A DNA stretch of 64,000 bases from the NCBI GenBank assembly GCA_965197455.1, contig OZ240208.1, positions 1,612,001 through 1,676,000 on the forward strand. Reading direction: 5' to 3'. Position numbers and translations under genes: made by a program. The stretch is from JAGWBD01 sp965197455 (lineage in GTDB: Bacteria > Chloroflexota > Anaerolineae > Aggregatilineales > Phototrophicaceae). A model generated the notes under the pieces. It saw only the letters and a list, made by a program, of their open reading frames with translations, was not told the origin of the DNA and searched no databases. Each line of letters opens with the position of its first letter. The first letter of the stretch is position 1. Shown one piece after another: positions 26,469 to 36,226 of this stretch.

Positions 26469-28343
26469 TTGCCCGCGCGCGCGACCTGCCCGGTATGGCT
26501 GTGGCTGCTGCCGGCGCTACTGCTGGCCACCGCGCTGGCCGTCCCGCAGCTGGATGCAGATGCCTTCTATCACGATGAGGGCTTTTCCCTGCGCGCCGCC
26601 GGGATGCTCCGGCCCGGGCCCCATTCCCTGGCGGATGTCTGGAACTTCATCACGGAGGAGGACCCGCATCAGGCACAGGGTTGGCCGCTGCTGCATTCCA
26701 TCTGGGGGCGCGCGGTCGGCTGGAGCGAGTTCACGGCCCGCGTTATCCCGCTCTTCGCCGGGATTCTGACCCTCGCGCTGGTCTATCGCGCAGGCAGCAA
26801 CCTGTTCGCGCCGGCGGCAGGACTCATCGCGGCGTTGTTGCTGACGGGTTCGGCGTTTTTCATCACCTATTTCTCTGTCGCGCGCGCCTTCACGCCGGTG
26901 TCACTTTTCACCACACTGATCCTGTGGAACTACTGGCGCGTGGCCCTGCTTCCACGACCTTCAGGCCCCGGCGCTCAGGCAGGCTTGCTGCTCGGCAGCA
27001 TTGGCCTGCTCTATTCACACTACTTCAGTGGGCTGCTGCTGGCCGCCCTGGGCCTGTTTCACATGGTTTTCGTGCCGAAGACCCGCGGCTGGTGGCGGCC
27101 CGTATTCCTGTTTGGGCTGGCCGCCCTGGTCATTGCGCTGCAGCTGCCTGGCTTCCTGAATGGCCTGGACAAGGCCGTCAACAACGAAAACCTGCAGGCA
27201 ATAGCGATGACGGCCGTAGAGATTCCGGCACGACTCCTCTATTTTCTCGGCAATCAACTTCTCAATGTTTCGCCAGCTGTCGCCGTAGCGTCACTCATCT
27301 TCTTGTCGCTGGCACTGGCGGCCGGCACCTGGCAGCGCCTGCGCGGCGACAGGCGCGTCGACGCCGGCTGGCTGCTGGTCTTCGTGGCCGCCACGATGTT
27401 CCTGTTGATGCTCGCTGCCAACGAGGTCGTCAGGATCATGCAGTCAAACCGGATACGATACCTGATGCCGCTGTGGCCGATGATCGCCCTGTTGGCCGGC
27501 GCCGGGCTGCGGCCACTTGTCAGGCGGCAGCGTGGCCTGGTGATCGGCCTGCTGGGACTCTGGTTGATCCTGGGGGCTCATCTCTCCCTGGGAACTGATT
27601 TCCGCGATGAGGCCGATTACCTGCGACGCTCGAACTTTCATCACATTTACCGGATCATGCGCGACCGCCTGCCTGAGGGCGATTTTCTGATCCTGGATTA
27701 TGAGGCAGAACGTCTTGATCCGGGCCGGCTGTACACTCGCCTGCTGGGCCTGCCCTACAAGATCATCTACCGGGAGCGGGAGGACCCGCTCGGGAGTGTG
27801 GGGGCGGCGCATCTCCCCTATCCTTACGCCTGGATGCTCTTTCGCGCGCAGGACAGCCAGTTCATTGCTGAGCAGGGCGACGCGCTGGGGCGGGTGTTCT
27901 GTGACCGGTTGCCGGAAGCCTGGGGCTACACGCTGGAACGCCATGCCCTGTCAGTGGTGCATTGCCCGGACAGTCCCGCTCGTCTGGCTTTCGACTCCGG
28001 CATTGAGCTGACGGGGCCGGACATCCGGCTTGCAGACAGGATGCTGCGCCTTTTCGTCGGGCTGCGCAGCGCTGACGAGGACCTCCTCGCCAACTATTCG
28101 CTCGCCGTCCACGTCACTGACCCACGCACTGGCGAGCGCGTCGCCCAGGGCGATGTCGGCGTCGGCCCTGGCAACTTCGTGCCTGTATACAGTGAAATCG
28201 ACATCAGCACGCTGCCGCCTGGCGATTACGAACTGCAGCTTGCGCTCTACGACTGGCAGAGTGGCGCGCGCCTCAACGCCCGTGACCTCGAATTGGGCGC
28301 AGCAGCCGATATGCATGCACTCTATCGCTTGCAAATCGAGTAA
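26469..28343 (+). CDS. AG6: GT39-like membrane glycosyltransferase
   Basis: The TTG at 26469 follows GAGGAGAGTCGGCC and gives 624 residues; an ATG at 26448 lies too close to the -10 element and has no ribosome site. DE is at 36-37 (ADAFYHDEGFS). Motifs are FSVARAF, YSHYF, PKTRGWW (one Arg replaced by Gly) and NRIRYLMPLWP. Its outer segment is nearly the same as in AG4 (DYEAERLDPGRLYTRLLGLP, YREREDPLGSVGAAHLPYPY). The C-terminal domain also pairs with AG4, ending MHALYRLQIE. This is the first gene of the second copy of a two-gene block. Confidence 0.87.
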   Translation: MPARATCPVWLWLLPALLLATALAVPQLDADAFYHDEGFSLRAAGMLRPGPHSLADVWNFITEEDPHQAQGWPLLHSIWGRAVGWSEFTARVIPLFAGILTLALVYRAGSNLFAPAAGLIAALLLTGSAFFITYFSVARAFTPVSLFTTLILWNYWRVALLPRPSGPGAQAGLLLGSIGLLYSHYFSGLLLAALGLFHMVFVPKTRGWWRPVFLFGLAALVIALQLPGFLNGLDKAVNNENLQAIAMTAVEIPARLLYFLGNQLLNVSPAVAVASLIFLSLALAAGTWQRLRGDRRVDAGWLLVFVAATMFLLMLAANEVVRIMQSNRIRYLMPLWPMIALLAGAGLRPLVRRQRGLVIGLLGLWLILGAHLSLGTDFRDEADYLRRSNFHHIYRIMRDRLPEGDFLILDYEAERLDPGRLYTRLLGLPYKIIYREREDPLGSVGAAHLPYPYAWMLFRAQDSQFIAEQGDALGRVFCDRLPEAWGYTLERHALSVVHCPDSPARLAFDSGIELTGPDIRLADRMLRLFVGLRSADEDLLANYSLAVHVTDPRTGERVAQGDVGVGPGNFVPVYSEIDISTLPPGDYELQLALYDWQSGARLNARDLELGAAADMHALYRLQIE

Positions 28344-28409
28344 ATTGGGGCTGGCAAACCGTTTTGTGCAATAGTGACGCTGGTTGCATGCCGCTGCGCC
28401 TGGTGAGAA

Positions 28410-30305
28410 ATGACTCTGACTACTCCTGTCCGCGCCTGTAAAGATTGCCCTGCCTGGCTGTGGGCCCTGCTGCCACTGCTGCTGGCTGCTGCGCTGTCCA
28501 TCCCGCTGCTGGGGACTGACGCCTTTACCGGTGACGAACCCAGAACCCTCATTGCTGCCGGCATTCTTGCCTCAGGGCCACACACCCTTGTCGGAGTCGT
28601 GGACACGATCGCAGAGAAGTCTTCCGAACAGGCGCTGGGCTGGCCCTTGCTGATCTTCATCTGGGGTCGCATCGCCGGCTGGAGCGAACCCGCGATCCGC
28701 TTGTTGCCCTTGCTTGGCGGCCTGCTGGCGATCGCCGTCGTCGCCCGCGCCGGCCGAGATCTCTTTACGTCGGCGGCTGGCGTGTTCGCAGCCCTGCTGC
28801 TATCCGGCTCGGCATTTTTCCTGACCTACATGTCTCATGCGCGGTCCTTCACAATGGTCGCCTTCTGCGCGGCATTGTGCGCCTGGTGTTACTGGCGCAT
28901 CGCCCTGCAGCCACGGCCACCAGGCCGGATGGCGCAGACCGGGTTGCTGCTGGGCGCGACCGGGCTGCTCTACATGCACTATGTCGGTTCGCTGCTCCTG
29001 CCGGCCCTCTGCCTCTTTCATCTACTCTTCGTACCGAAGAACCGGCGCTGGTGGCGGCCGGTTCTTCTGCTCGGCCTGGCCGGCCTGGCAGCAACGCCAC
29101 AGCTCCCGATCTTCCTCCTCGGATATGGCAAGACCGTCTCCGACGAAATACTGAACAGCCGAGCCCTGGCCACGGCAGAACTCCTGGAGCGCTTCTTGCA
29201 GCAGCTGAGCAACGGAGCCATTCGACCGGCGCTGGCGCTAAACAATTTACTGGCCATCCTGCTGTCACTGGCGCTGGTGATCGTCACTGTGTTGGTCCTG
29301 CGGGCAAGACGCAAATCCGGCGCCGTCTGGTTGCTCGTATTTACGGCAGTTGTGAATCTACTGCTGCTAATCGCGATCAACGAAGTCGTCGGGGTCGTGG
29401 TCGACAACCGAATTCGCTACCTGATGCCGCTGTGGCCTCTAACTGCGTGGCTGGTCGGGGCCGGACTCGATCGACTGGCCGGCAAATATCGCCGCCTGGT
29501 CTTAATCCTGCTCGCACTATGGTTGGTGTCGGGTACCTGGCTTAACCTGGCAACCGACTATCGCTATGAAATCAGCTTCATTCGCCGTTCGGATTTGCAT
29601 ACGGCCTTTAAATTTGTGGGCGGGCATGTTGCCAAAACCGACGGCCTCATCATGGACCATGATGTCGACTATCTTAATCGGCACTACCTGTACCTTGAGA
29701 GGCTGGACGTGCCCTATGTGCTCTATACCAGGCATCGGGACGACCCGCTCAAACATGTTTTGCGGCTTCACGCCGAATACCCCTACCTTTGGCTACTCTT
29801 CCTCACGCAGGATCATGCGCGCCTGAAAGCGCTGGGTGATGTGCTGGGACGGGTTCCCTGCGAACGGGCGCTGGATGGCGAATGGGGGTTAACGCTGGTG
29901 CGTTACGCCCGGTCTCCGGTGCTCTGTCCGGACAGTCCCGCGCGCCTGCACTTCGACAGCGACATCCAGTTGACCGGCCCGGATATCCGGCTTGAGGATA
30001 GCCTGCTGCGCCTTTATGCAGGCTTCCGCAGCGTCGACGAGACTCTCCTCGCCAACTATTCCCTCGCCATTCACGTGATTGACACGAACAGTGGCGAGCG
30101 CGTCGCCCAGGGCGACGTGGGTATCGGCCCGGGCGCCTTTGTGCCGACAGGCAGCGAAATTAACATCAGCGGCCTGCCACCTGGCGACTACGAAATACGT
30201 GTCGCCCTCTACAACTGGCAGACTGGCGAACGCCTTTCCGCCCGCGACCTTGAAACCGGGGTGGACAGCGACATGCACGCGCTGCAGCGTTTTCGGATCG
30301 GTTGA
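28410..30305 (+). CDS. AG7: GT39-like membrane glycosyltransferase
   Basis: This 631-residue member starts at ATG 28410 with GGTGAGAA before it. It is the sister of AG5: same leader type, same N-terminus (MTLTTPVRACKDCPAW), DE at 42-43 (TDAFTGDEPRT) and the same outer class (YTRHRDDPLKHVLRLHAEYP, LTQDHARLKALG). Loops read MSHARSF, YMHYV and KNRRWW. The C-terminal part (GIGPGAFVPTGSEINISGLP, YNWQTGERLSARDLETG) carries Asn where most copies have Asp. Its stop overlaps an in-frame TTG of AG8, but that codon is not the likely start of AG8. Confidence 0.87.
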   Translation: MTLTTPVRACKDCPAWLWALLPLLLAAALSIPLLGTDAFTGDEPRTLIAAGILASGPHTLVGVVDTIAEKSSEQALGWPLLIFIWGRIAGWSEPAIRLLPLLGGLLAIAVVARAGRDLFTSAAGVFAALLLSGSAFFLTYMSHARSFTMVAFCAALCAWCYWRIALQPRPPGRMAQTGLLLGATGLLYMHYVGSLLLPALCLFHLLFVPKNRRWWRPVLLLGLAGLAATPQLPIFLLGYGKTVSDEILNSRALATAELLERFLQQLSNGAIRPALALNNLLAILLSLALVIVTVLVLRARRKSGAVWLLVFTAVVNLLLLIAINEVVGVVVDNRIRYLMPLWPLTAWLVGAGLDRLAGKYRRLVLILLALWLVSGTWLNLATDYRYEISFIRRSDLHTAFKFVGGHVAKTDGLIMDHDVDYLNRHYLYLERLDVPYVLYTRHRDDPLKHVLRLHAEYPYLWLLFLTQDHARLKALGDVLGRVPCERALDGEWGLTLVRYARSPVLCPDSPARLHFDSDIQLTGPDIRLEDSLLRLYAGFRSVDETLLANYSLAIHVIDTNSGERVAQGDVGIGPGAFVPTGSEINISGLPPGDYEIRVALYNWQTGERLSARDLETGVDSDMHALQRFRIG

Positions 30306-30339
30306 AGCGTAGCGCGACACGGGTTCAGGGCCGATATGC

Positions 30340-30345
30340 TACACT
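30340..30345 (+). promoter_or_regulatory. -10-like element, AG8
   Basis: TACACT lies 31 nt before the TTG at 30377. Confidence 0.4.
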
Positions 30346-30376
30346 GGCCGGCGACCAACAGGGTGAAGGACAAACC

Positions 30377-32254
30377 TTGCCCGTACGCGTGACAAACACC
30401 GGATGGCTATGGGCCCTGCTGCCACTGCTGCTGGCTGCTGCGTTGGTCGTACCTGCTCTCGACAAGCATATTTTTGACGTTGATGAAGCATCCACCATGA
30501 TCAACGCCGGTGCGCGTCACCTCGGCCCGTCTACTCCCGCTGAAGCTGTGGCAAGGTCGCTGTCCCGCTCGCCGGACCAGGCTTGGGGGCATGCAGTAAT
30601 CTACTCGCAGTGGGGGCAAATCGTTGGCTGGAGTGAGATTGCAATTCGTTCACTTCCCTGGTTCACAGGGTTGCTAACTCTTGCGTGGGTTTTTCGCATC
30701 GGTCGCGACCTCTGCTCACTGCGCAGCGCATTACTGGCCACGTTACTATTGGCGACGTCCATCCTCTTTCTTGTCTACATGCACAATGTAAGACCCTACG
30801 GGCTTTCCATGCTCTTTGCAGCGATCACCCTGTGGGCTTACTGGCGCGTGGCCTTGCGCCCGCGTCTGCCTGGACGTTGCGCCCGGATTTTCCTTTTGGC
30901 CGGCGCAACCGGTCTGCTCTACAGTCACTATTTCTGTGCCCTGCTGCTGCCCGCGCTGGCCCTCTTCCACCTGTTCCATGTGCGCAAGGAGCGCCGCTGG
31001 TGGCAACCGGTGTTTCTGCTCGGCCTGGCCGGGCTGCTCGCTCTGCCTCAAATTCCTGGTCTGCTTGGCGGCATTGAATTCAATCTGGGCAAAGAGAATC
31101 TACACCAGAAAGCATTAGCTTACCCGGGAGTCATGTCCCTGTTTCTGCGTTACCTGAGCAATGACCTGCTTGAATTCCAACAACCTTTCAGCACCCTGTT
31201 CGCCCTCTCCCTGCCCATGCTGCTGCTCATCTCCGGCTGGCATAGTCGACGCCGTCATCAACCTCCAGGAGCGGTCAGGTACCTCTCACTAACCAGCGTC
31301 CTGCTGCTACTGCTTTTGGCGGGATTAAATGAATGGCTACAGGTGCTGGACTGGAAACGTGCACGCTACATGGCAGCCTTGTGGCCGCCGGTCATGTTGT
31401 TCATCAGCATGGTATTCATGCAATCGCGAACACTTCTGCGACCGGTTGCAGGCATAATTCTGGTAGCGCTGGTGGCCTTCTCCGGAGTAAACGACTTTCT
31501 GCGCGAGGGTGATCTTGTCCGCCATTCCTGGCCAAATTTACCTGTCACCCTCACATCAATGCGAGCGATCGCAGGTGAAGGCAGCGCAAATGGCCTGTTA
31601 GCAGTGGACAGGAGCCTTTTTTCAAACTGGGCACGAACTTACGAGCTCTACACCGGCGCCTACGAAGAGCGACGTGTGCATCTCAAACAGAATCTTTCTT
31701 ACGGCGAACTACTGGAACGCGCGCAGGGTCTTGATATGTTGTGGCTACTGCTGCCTGGTGAGAATGAAGAAGCCTTGCGAATTCAAGCACATATTGAACG
31801 CCTGAACCATGAAGGCTGGATTCACACCCGCTCCTTGCGGGAGGCAGGTATTTCGCTGGACCAGTTCCTTTCCCCCTTCGCGACAGCCCGCCTGCAGTTT
31901 GAAAGTGTTGCCACGATATATCCAGCGAAAGAGTTGTTGCTGCGCGACGGTCTGATGCACTTCAGGGCCAACCTGAGCAGTGCTGACGAGGCTGTCCCCG
32001 AGCGTTTCTCCCTGGCCGTCCATGTCATTGATCCGCTCACGGGGGAACGCGTTGCCCAGGGCGATGTCGGAGTCGGCCCGGACAAATTCGCCCAGCTTCG
32101 CAGCGAAATCGACGTCAGTGAATTGCCGCCCGGTGAATACGAAGTTCATGTCGCCCTTTATGACTGGCGAACCGGCGCACGCATGTCCGCCCGCGACCTG
32201 GAGACAGGTGTGACTGGCGACGTGCATGTCCTGCACAGCTTCAATATCGCCTGA
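30377..32254 (+). CDS. AG8: GT39-like membrane glycosyltransferase, type B
   Basis: TTG at 30377 (after GGGTGAAGGA) gives 625 residues; a longer frame from 30302 overlaps AG7 and would contain the -10 element. AG8 is the only type B gene in the first two thirds of the array. DE is at 36-37 in HIFDVDEAST, the second loop is MHNVRPYG, then YSHYF and RKERRWW. Type B outer sequences follow (AVDRSLFSNWARTYELYTGA, LERAQGLDMLWLLLPGENEE), then a type B C-terminal domain (TARLQFESVATIYPAKELLL, GPDKFAQLRSEIDVSELP). It ends VHVLHSFNIA. It is an isolated outgroup to AG15-18, perhaps moved or left by an old duplication. Confidence 0.87.
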   Translation: MPVRVTNTGWLWALLPLLLAAALVVPALDKHIFDVDEASTMINAGARHLGPSTPAEAVARSLSRSPDQAWGHAVIYSQWGQIVGWSEIAIRSLPWFTGLLTLAWVFRIGRDLCSLRSALLATLLLATSILFLVYMHNVRPYGLSMLFAAITLWAYWRVALRPRLPGRCARIFLLAGATGLLYSHYFCALLLPALALFHLFHVRKERRWWQPVFLLGLAGLLALPQIPGLLGGIEFNLGKENLHQKALAYPGVMSLFLRYLSNDLLEFQQPFSTLFALSLPMLLLISGWHSRRRHQPPGAVRYLSLTSVLLLLLLAGLNEWLQVLDWKRARYMAALWPPVMLFISMVFMQSRTLLRPVAGIILVALVAFSGVNDFLREGDLVRHSWPNLPVTLTSMRAIAGEGSANGLLAVDRSLFSNWARTYELYTGAYEERRVHLKQNLSYGELLERAQGLDMLWLLLPGENEEALRIQAHIERLNHEGWIHTRSLREAGISLDQFLSPFATARLQFESVATIYPAKELLLRDGLMHFRANLSSADEAVPERFSLAVHVIDPLTGERVAQGDVGVGPDKFAQLRSEIDVSELPPGEYEVHVALYDWRTGARMSARDLETGVTGDVHVLHSFNIA

Positions 32255-32289
32255 GGCGCCAGACATCAGAGAATTGCTTTCGCTTGTGC

Positions 32290-32295
32290 TAAACT
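32290..32295 (+). promoter_or_regulatory. -10-like element, AG9
   Basis: TAAACT in GTGCTAAACTG lies 28 nt before the TTG start of AG9. Confidence 0.4.
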
Positions 32296-32323
32296 GACCG
32301 CCGGAAATGAATACGGGTGTGTC

Positions 32324-34204
32324 TTGCAGGGGATAGCGCGCAACGGGATAACCGGTTACTTCTGGTTGTGGGCCCTGCTCCCGCTGCTGCTGGTCTGTCT
32401 ATTGACCATCCCCCGGCTGGATGAGATTGCCTTTTACGGGGACGAACCAAGCTCCTTGCTGGACGGCGCCGGAGTGCACGAGTCCGGGCCGCAAAGTATT
32501 CCCGAAATTTTTGACCAAATCTCTCCTGAACAGACCCTGGGCTGGCCGGTAACCCTGTTTATCTGGGTGCGCCTCGCCGGGCGGAGCGAAGTCGCGGTAC
32601 GCCTGTTGCCCTTTCTTGCGGGGCTGCTGGCCCACGCCATGGTTTACCGCGCCGGCCGTGACTTTTTCTCGCCAAAGACGGGGCTGCTGGCCCTGTTATT
32701 GCTGTCGTCAGCGATGTTTCCCCAGACCAACATGCTGCACGCGCGCTCCTTCCCCATGGTGCTGCTCTTTGCCATATTGAGCCTCTGGGCCTACTGGCGC
32801 ATCGCCCTGCAGCCGAAGCCAGTTGGCTGGCGTGAACAGGCCGGCCTGATGCTCGGCGCCGCCGGCATACTGTATTCGCACTATTTTGCTGCGCTGCTGC
32901 TGCCCGTCATGAGTCTGTTTCATCTGTTCTTCGTCCCGAAAGACCGGCGCTGGTGGCGACCCGTTCTGCTGCTCGGGGCAGGCTGCCTGACGACCCTGAT
33001 CCAGCTGCCTCTGTTTTTGCAGGGGCTGTCTGTAACAGCAGATGGGATCTCCGTAAGCAGGCCGGCCCTGCTGGCACCGCAGCTGCTGGCCCAGTTTTTC
33101 CAGTATCTGGTCAATGGCATCGTCGACCCACCCTTCCTTGTCGGCCTGCTGCTTGCCGTCCTGCTGCCAACTGGCCTGGTGATCGCCATATTGCTGCTGC
33201 AGCGAGCCAGGGTAGTTGCCGGCGCTGTCTGGTATCTCGTCTTCGTATCCGTCACGCTCCTGCTGGTTTACACCATCGCCAACGAAGCGCTCAAGGTCGT
33301 GACGGAACGGCGCATGCGCTATCTGATGGCATTGTGGCCGCCGCTGGCCCTGCTGGCCGGATATGGCCTGTGCCGCTTGTATGGCAGCCATCGCTGGCTG
33401 GCGACCGGCCTGCTGGCATTCTGGTTATTGCTCGGCACCTGGCTGGGCCTGGCAACCGGCTATCGATATGAGCTGGGATTCTTCAACCAGACGGAAGTGC
33501 ATCTTGCCTATCGGGCCGTGGACCGGCACGTCCCCGCAAGCGAAGCGCTGGTCATTGACAGTGAGGTATCCGAGCTTGAACCGGAACCCTACTACCTTTT
33601 GCTGGTCGATACGCCCTTAGTGGTTTACAACCGGCGCCGGGATGACCCACTTAAACATGTGTTGCGGCTGCACGCCGAATACCACTACCTATGGCTACTA
33701 TTCCACACGCAGGACAAGGCGCGCATGGAAGCGATTGCCAGCGGGTTGGGACGGGTTATCTGCGAACGGGTGCAAGTTGCAGGGGGGTTCACGCTCACGC
33801 GGCATGCCTTGTCTCCAGTTCATTGTCCTGACAGCTCCGTGCGTCTGGCGTTTGACTCTGACATCCAGCTGACGGGGCCGGACATCAGGCTGGAGGATGG
33901 CAGGCTGCTATTGTATGCCGGCTTCCGCAGCTCCGACACAGGACTTCTCGCCAACTATTCCCTCGCCGTGCACCTCATTGACGTAAACAGCGGCGAGCGC
34001 GTTGACCAGGGCGACGTGGGTATCGGCCCGGGCGCCTTCGTCCCTGTGAGCAGCGAAATCGACGTCAGCGGCCTGCCACCTGGTGACTACGAAGTGCGCG
34101 TCGCGCTATATGACTGGCAGACCGGCGTGCGTCTGCAGGCGCGCGACCTGGAGACGGACGAAGTCAGCGACATGCACACGCTGCATCGCTTTCGCATCGG
34201 TTGA
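32324..34204 (+). CDS. AG9: GT39-like membrane glycosyltransferase
   Basis: This 626-residue type A member has a TTG start after ACGGGTGTGTC, a weak ribosome site. DE is at 40-41 (EIAFYGDEPSS). It shares FPQTNMLHARSFPMV with AG2, but its outer class (YNRRRDDPLKHVLRLHAEYH, FHTQDKARMEAIA) is that of AG5 and AG7. It is thus a mosaic of two sub-lineages. Other motifs are YSHYF, KDRRWW and RRMRYLMALWPP. In the C-terminal domain ERVDQGDVGIGPG has Asp in place of the usual Ala. It ends MHTLHRFRIG. The stop begins a 130-bp stretch repeated after AG12. Confidence 0.88.
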   Translation: MQGIARNGITGYFWLWALLPLLLVCLLTIPRLDEIAFYGDEPSSLLDGAGVHESGPQSIPEIFDQISPEQTLGWPVTLFIWVRLAGRSEVAVRLLPFLAGLLAHAMVYRAGRDFFSPKTGLLALLLLSSAMFPQTNMLHARSFPMVLLFAILSLWAYWRIALQPKPVGWREQAGLMLGAAGILYSHYFAALLLPVMSLFHLFFVPKDRRWWRPVLLLGAGCLTTLIQLPLFLQGLSVTADGISVSRPALLAPQLLAQFFQYLVNGIVDPPFLVGLLLAVLLPTGLVIAILLLQRARVVAGAVWYLVFVSVTLLLVYTIANEALKVVTERRMRYLMALWPPLALLAGYGLCRLYGSHRWLATGLLAFWLLLGTWLGLATGYRYELGFFNQTEVHLAYRAVDRHVPASEALVIDSEVSELEPEPYYLLLVDTPLVVYNRRRDDPLKHVLRLHAEYHYLWLLFHTQDKARMEAIASGLGRVICERVQVAGGFTLTRHALSPVHCPDSSVRLAFDSDIQLTGPDIRLEDGRLLLYAGFRSSDTGLLANYSLAVHLIDVNSGERVDQGDVGIGPGAFVPVSSEIDVSGLPPGDYEVRVALYDWQTGVRLQARDLETDEVSDMHTLHRFRIG

Positions 34205-34330
34205 ACATTTCGTATCACAATGCTAAAATCACGCAATCAGGGGTGTGTCTCTAGCCAATCTTAATATTGGAAAGTCTCAATTCTGTCATTGGGTAAGAAA
34301 ACGCGCTCGGTTCACCTTGCCTGGATGTGG
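34201..34330 (+). repeat. 130-bp leader repeat, copy before AG10
   Basis: This stretch matches 40042-40171 with about three mismatches. It covers the last codon of the gene upstream, the leader and the first 14 codons of AG10 or AG13. Confidence 0.9.
34224..34229 (+). promoter_or_regulatory. -10-like element, AG10
   Basis: TAAAAT in ATGCTAAAATC lies 59 nt before the TTG at 34289, about twice the usual distance. The leader resembles that of AG9, but the place of the AG9 start reads CTCTAG here. Confidence 0.35.
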
Positions 34331-36157
34331 GCCCTGCTGCCGCTGCTGCTGGCTGCTGCGCTGACCATCCCGCTGCTTGATGTGGACTCTTTCAACGGAG
34401 ATGAGCCCGCCTCCCTGATCGCGGCAGGTATGTTTCGTTCAGGGCCACCTTCCCTGGATGCAACCTGGAGTTTTATCACAAACCGTGACTCTACTCAGGC
34501 CTACGGCTGGCCCTTGCTGCTCTCGGTCTGGGCACGTCTGGTTGGCTGGAGTGAGTTTGCGACAAGGGCACTTTCCCTGTTCTTTGGCGTGCTGGCCCTG
34601 GCCTGGGTCTATCGCACCGGGCGTGATCTTCTCTCACCACAAGCAGGTCTCTTCGCAACTCTGCTGCTCGGTGCCTCCGTGTTTTTCCACGCCTATATGA
34701 TCCACGCACGCGCCTTCACACTGGTAGCCTTCTTCACCACGCTCTGTGTCTGGTCCTACTGGCGGATTGCGCTGCAGCCGCGGCAGCCAGGCAGGGCTGC
34801 GCAGGCACTGTTGCTATTGAGCAGTATCGGACTGTTGTACATGCACTATGTCTGCGCGCTGTTGTTACCTGTTCTTGGTCTGTTTCATCTTTTCTTAGTC
34901 CCGAAGAACCGGCGCTGGTGGCAACCCGTCCTGCTGCTCGGCCTGGCTGCCCTGCTGGCCATGCCACAACTACCCGGCGTTCTGCAGGGACTGGCCAAGA
35001 CGGCTGCCAACGAAGACCTGTCTAACCGGGCATTGTCCGCAGCAAATCTGGTCTCGCACCTGGTTCGCTATCTAACAAACGGTCTTCTGAATCCGTCCCC
35101 ACCTCTGAGTGTTTTGCTTGTCATCACTCTGACCCTGGCTCTGGTAGCCGTCTACCTGCATCGTCTGCGCAAGGGACACAGAAATGGCGCCACCTGGCTG
35201 CTTGTTTTCACCTCTTGTGCCTGTCTTGCGTTGATAATTGCCGTTAACGAGGTGCTGCGGGTGATCGTTGCGAACAGAATTCGTTATCTGATGCCGCTCT
35301 GGCCCCTTGCTGCCCTGTTGACCGGCGCCGGCCTCTGGCGTCTCGCCCGCAGAAATCGTCACATTGCCGCCAGTTTGTTGATTCTTTGGGTAGTCATTGG
35401 AGCCTGGCTCATTCTCGCAACTGATTTTCGCTACGAAACAGGATACTTTTTCCGCGTGGATCACCATGAATTGTTCAGCGCTTTGAGGGAACGCATACCT
35501 GCCTCCGACCTGGTAATCCTGGACGTATCGGTAGTGAGCTACGATGACGGATTGTTTTCCATCAGCGACGAACTCATCTACCGGTACAAGCTGGATCCCT
35601 ACGAGATGGTCAGGTCGATCCACACTGACCGGCCCTACTTGTCATTGCTTTATCTGACAAAGGACCGGGTAGGCTTCGCCGATTTGCCCACCGCTTTGGG
35701 ACGTGTGTTCTGTGAACGAATTCTGGAGGAGTCAGGCCTCACTCTTGATCGATTCGCCCTTAACTCTGTGGACAACTGCCCCGATCGACCTGTACGACTT
35801 GATTTCGAAGCTGACATCCAGCTGACCGCGCCGAAGATCAGCATTCGGGATGACTTGCTGCGCCTGGACGCCCACGTCCGCAGCGCTGACGAGCAGCTCC
35901 TCGCCAACTATTCGCTCGCCGTGCACGTTTACGACGCGCTTACCGATGAGCGCGTCGCCCAGGGCGATACCGGCATCGGCCCCGGCTACATCGTGCCGCT
36001 ACGCAGCGAAATCGACGTCAGCGGCTTGCCGCCCGGCGACTACGAAGTGCGCGTTGCCCTCTACGACTGGCAGACCGGCGTGCGCCTGCAGGCACGCGAC
36101 CTGGAGACGGACGAAGTCAGCGACATGCATACGCTGCATCACTTCCGCATCGGCTGA
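34289..36157 (+). CDS. AG10: GT39-like membrane glycosyltransferase
   Basis: The first usable codon is TTG at 34289 (622 residues). The nearest ribosome-like site, GGAAAG, lies about 14 nt upstream, so an ATT at 34280 or the ATG at 34325 cannot be excluded. DE is at 38-39 (DSFNGDEPAS). Motifs are MIHARAF, YMHYV, KNRRWW and NRIRYLMPLWP. Its body belongs with AG12 and AG14 (LDATWS, GWPLLLSVW, LLSPQAGLFATLLLGAS, PASDLVILDVSVV, YLSLLYLTKDRVGFADLPTA), but its leader and first residues (MGKKTRSVHLAW) are those of AG13. It ends MHTLHHFRIG. Confidence 0.87.
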   Translation: MGKKTRSVHLAWMWALLPLLLAAALTIPLLDVDSFNGDEPASLIAAGMFRSGPPSLDATWSFITNRDSTQAYGWPLLLSVWARLVGWSEFATRALSLFFGVLALAWVYRTGRDLLSPQAGLFATLLLGASVFFHAYMIHARAFTLVAFFTTLCVWSYWRIALQPRQPGRAAQALLLLSSIGLLYMHYVCALLLPVLGLFHLFLVPKNRRWWQPVLLLGLAALLAMPQLPGVLQGLAKTAANEDLSNRALSAANLVSHLVRYLTNGLLNPSPPLSVLLVITLTLALVAVYLHRLRKGHRNGATWLLVFTSCACLALIIAVNEVLRVIVANRIRYLMPLWPLAALLTGAGLWRLARRNRHIAASLLILWVVIGAWLILATDFRYETGYFFRVDHHELFSALRERIPASDLVILDVSVVSYDDGLFSISDELIYRYKLDPYEMVRSIHTDRPYLSLLYLTKDRVGFADLPTALGRVFCERILEESGLTLDRFALNSVDNCPDRPVRLDFEADIQLTAPKISIRDDLLRLDAHVRSADEQLLANYSLAVHVYDALTDERVAQGDTGIGPGYIVPLRSEIDVSGLPPGDYEVRVALYDWQTGVRLQARDLETDEVSDMHTLHHFRIG

Positions 36158-36193
36158 GTCAGCCTGCCGTCCCTGAGGCGCGGCCACCTTCGC

Positions 36194-36199
36194 TATACT
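36194..36199 (+). promoter_or_regulatory. -10-like element, AG11
   Basis: TATACT in CGCTATACTGTCCTCC lies 27 nt before the ATG start of AG11. The same sequence precedes AG12, AG16 and AG17. Confidence 0.5.
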
Positions 36200-36226
36200 G
36201 TCCTCCTGCAGATATTCAGGGAATTC

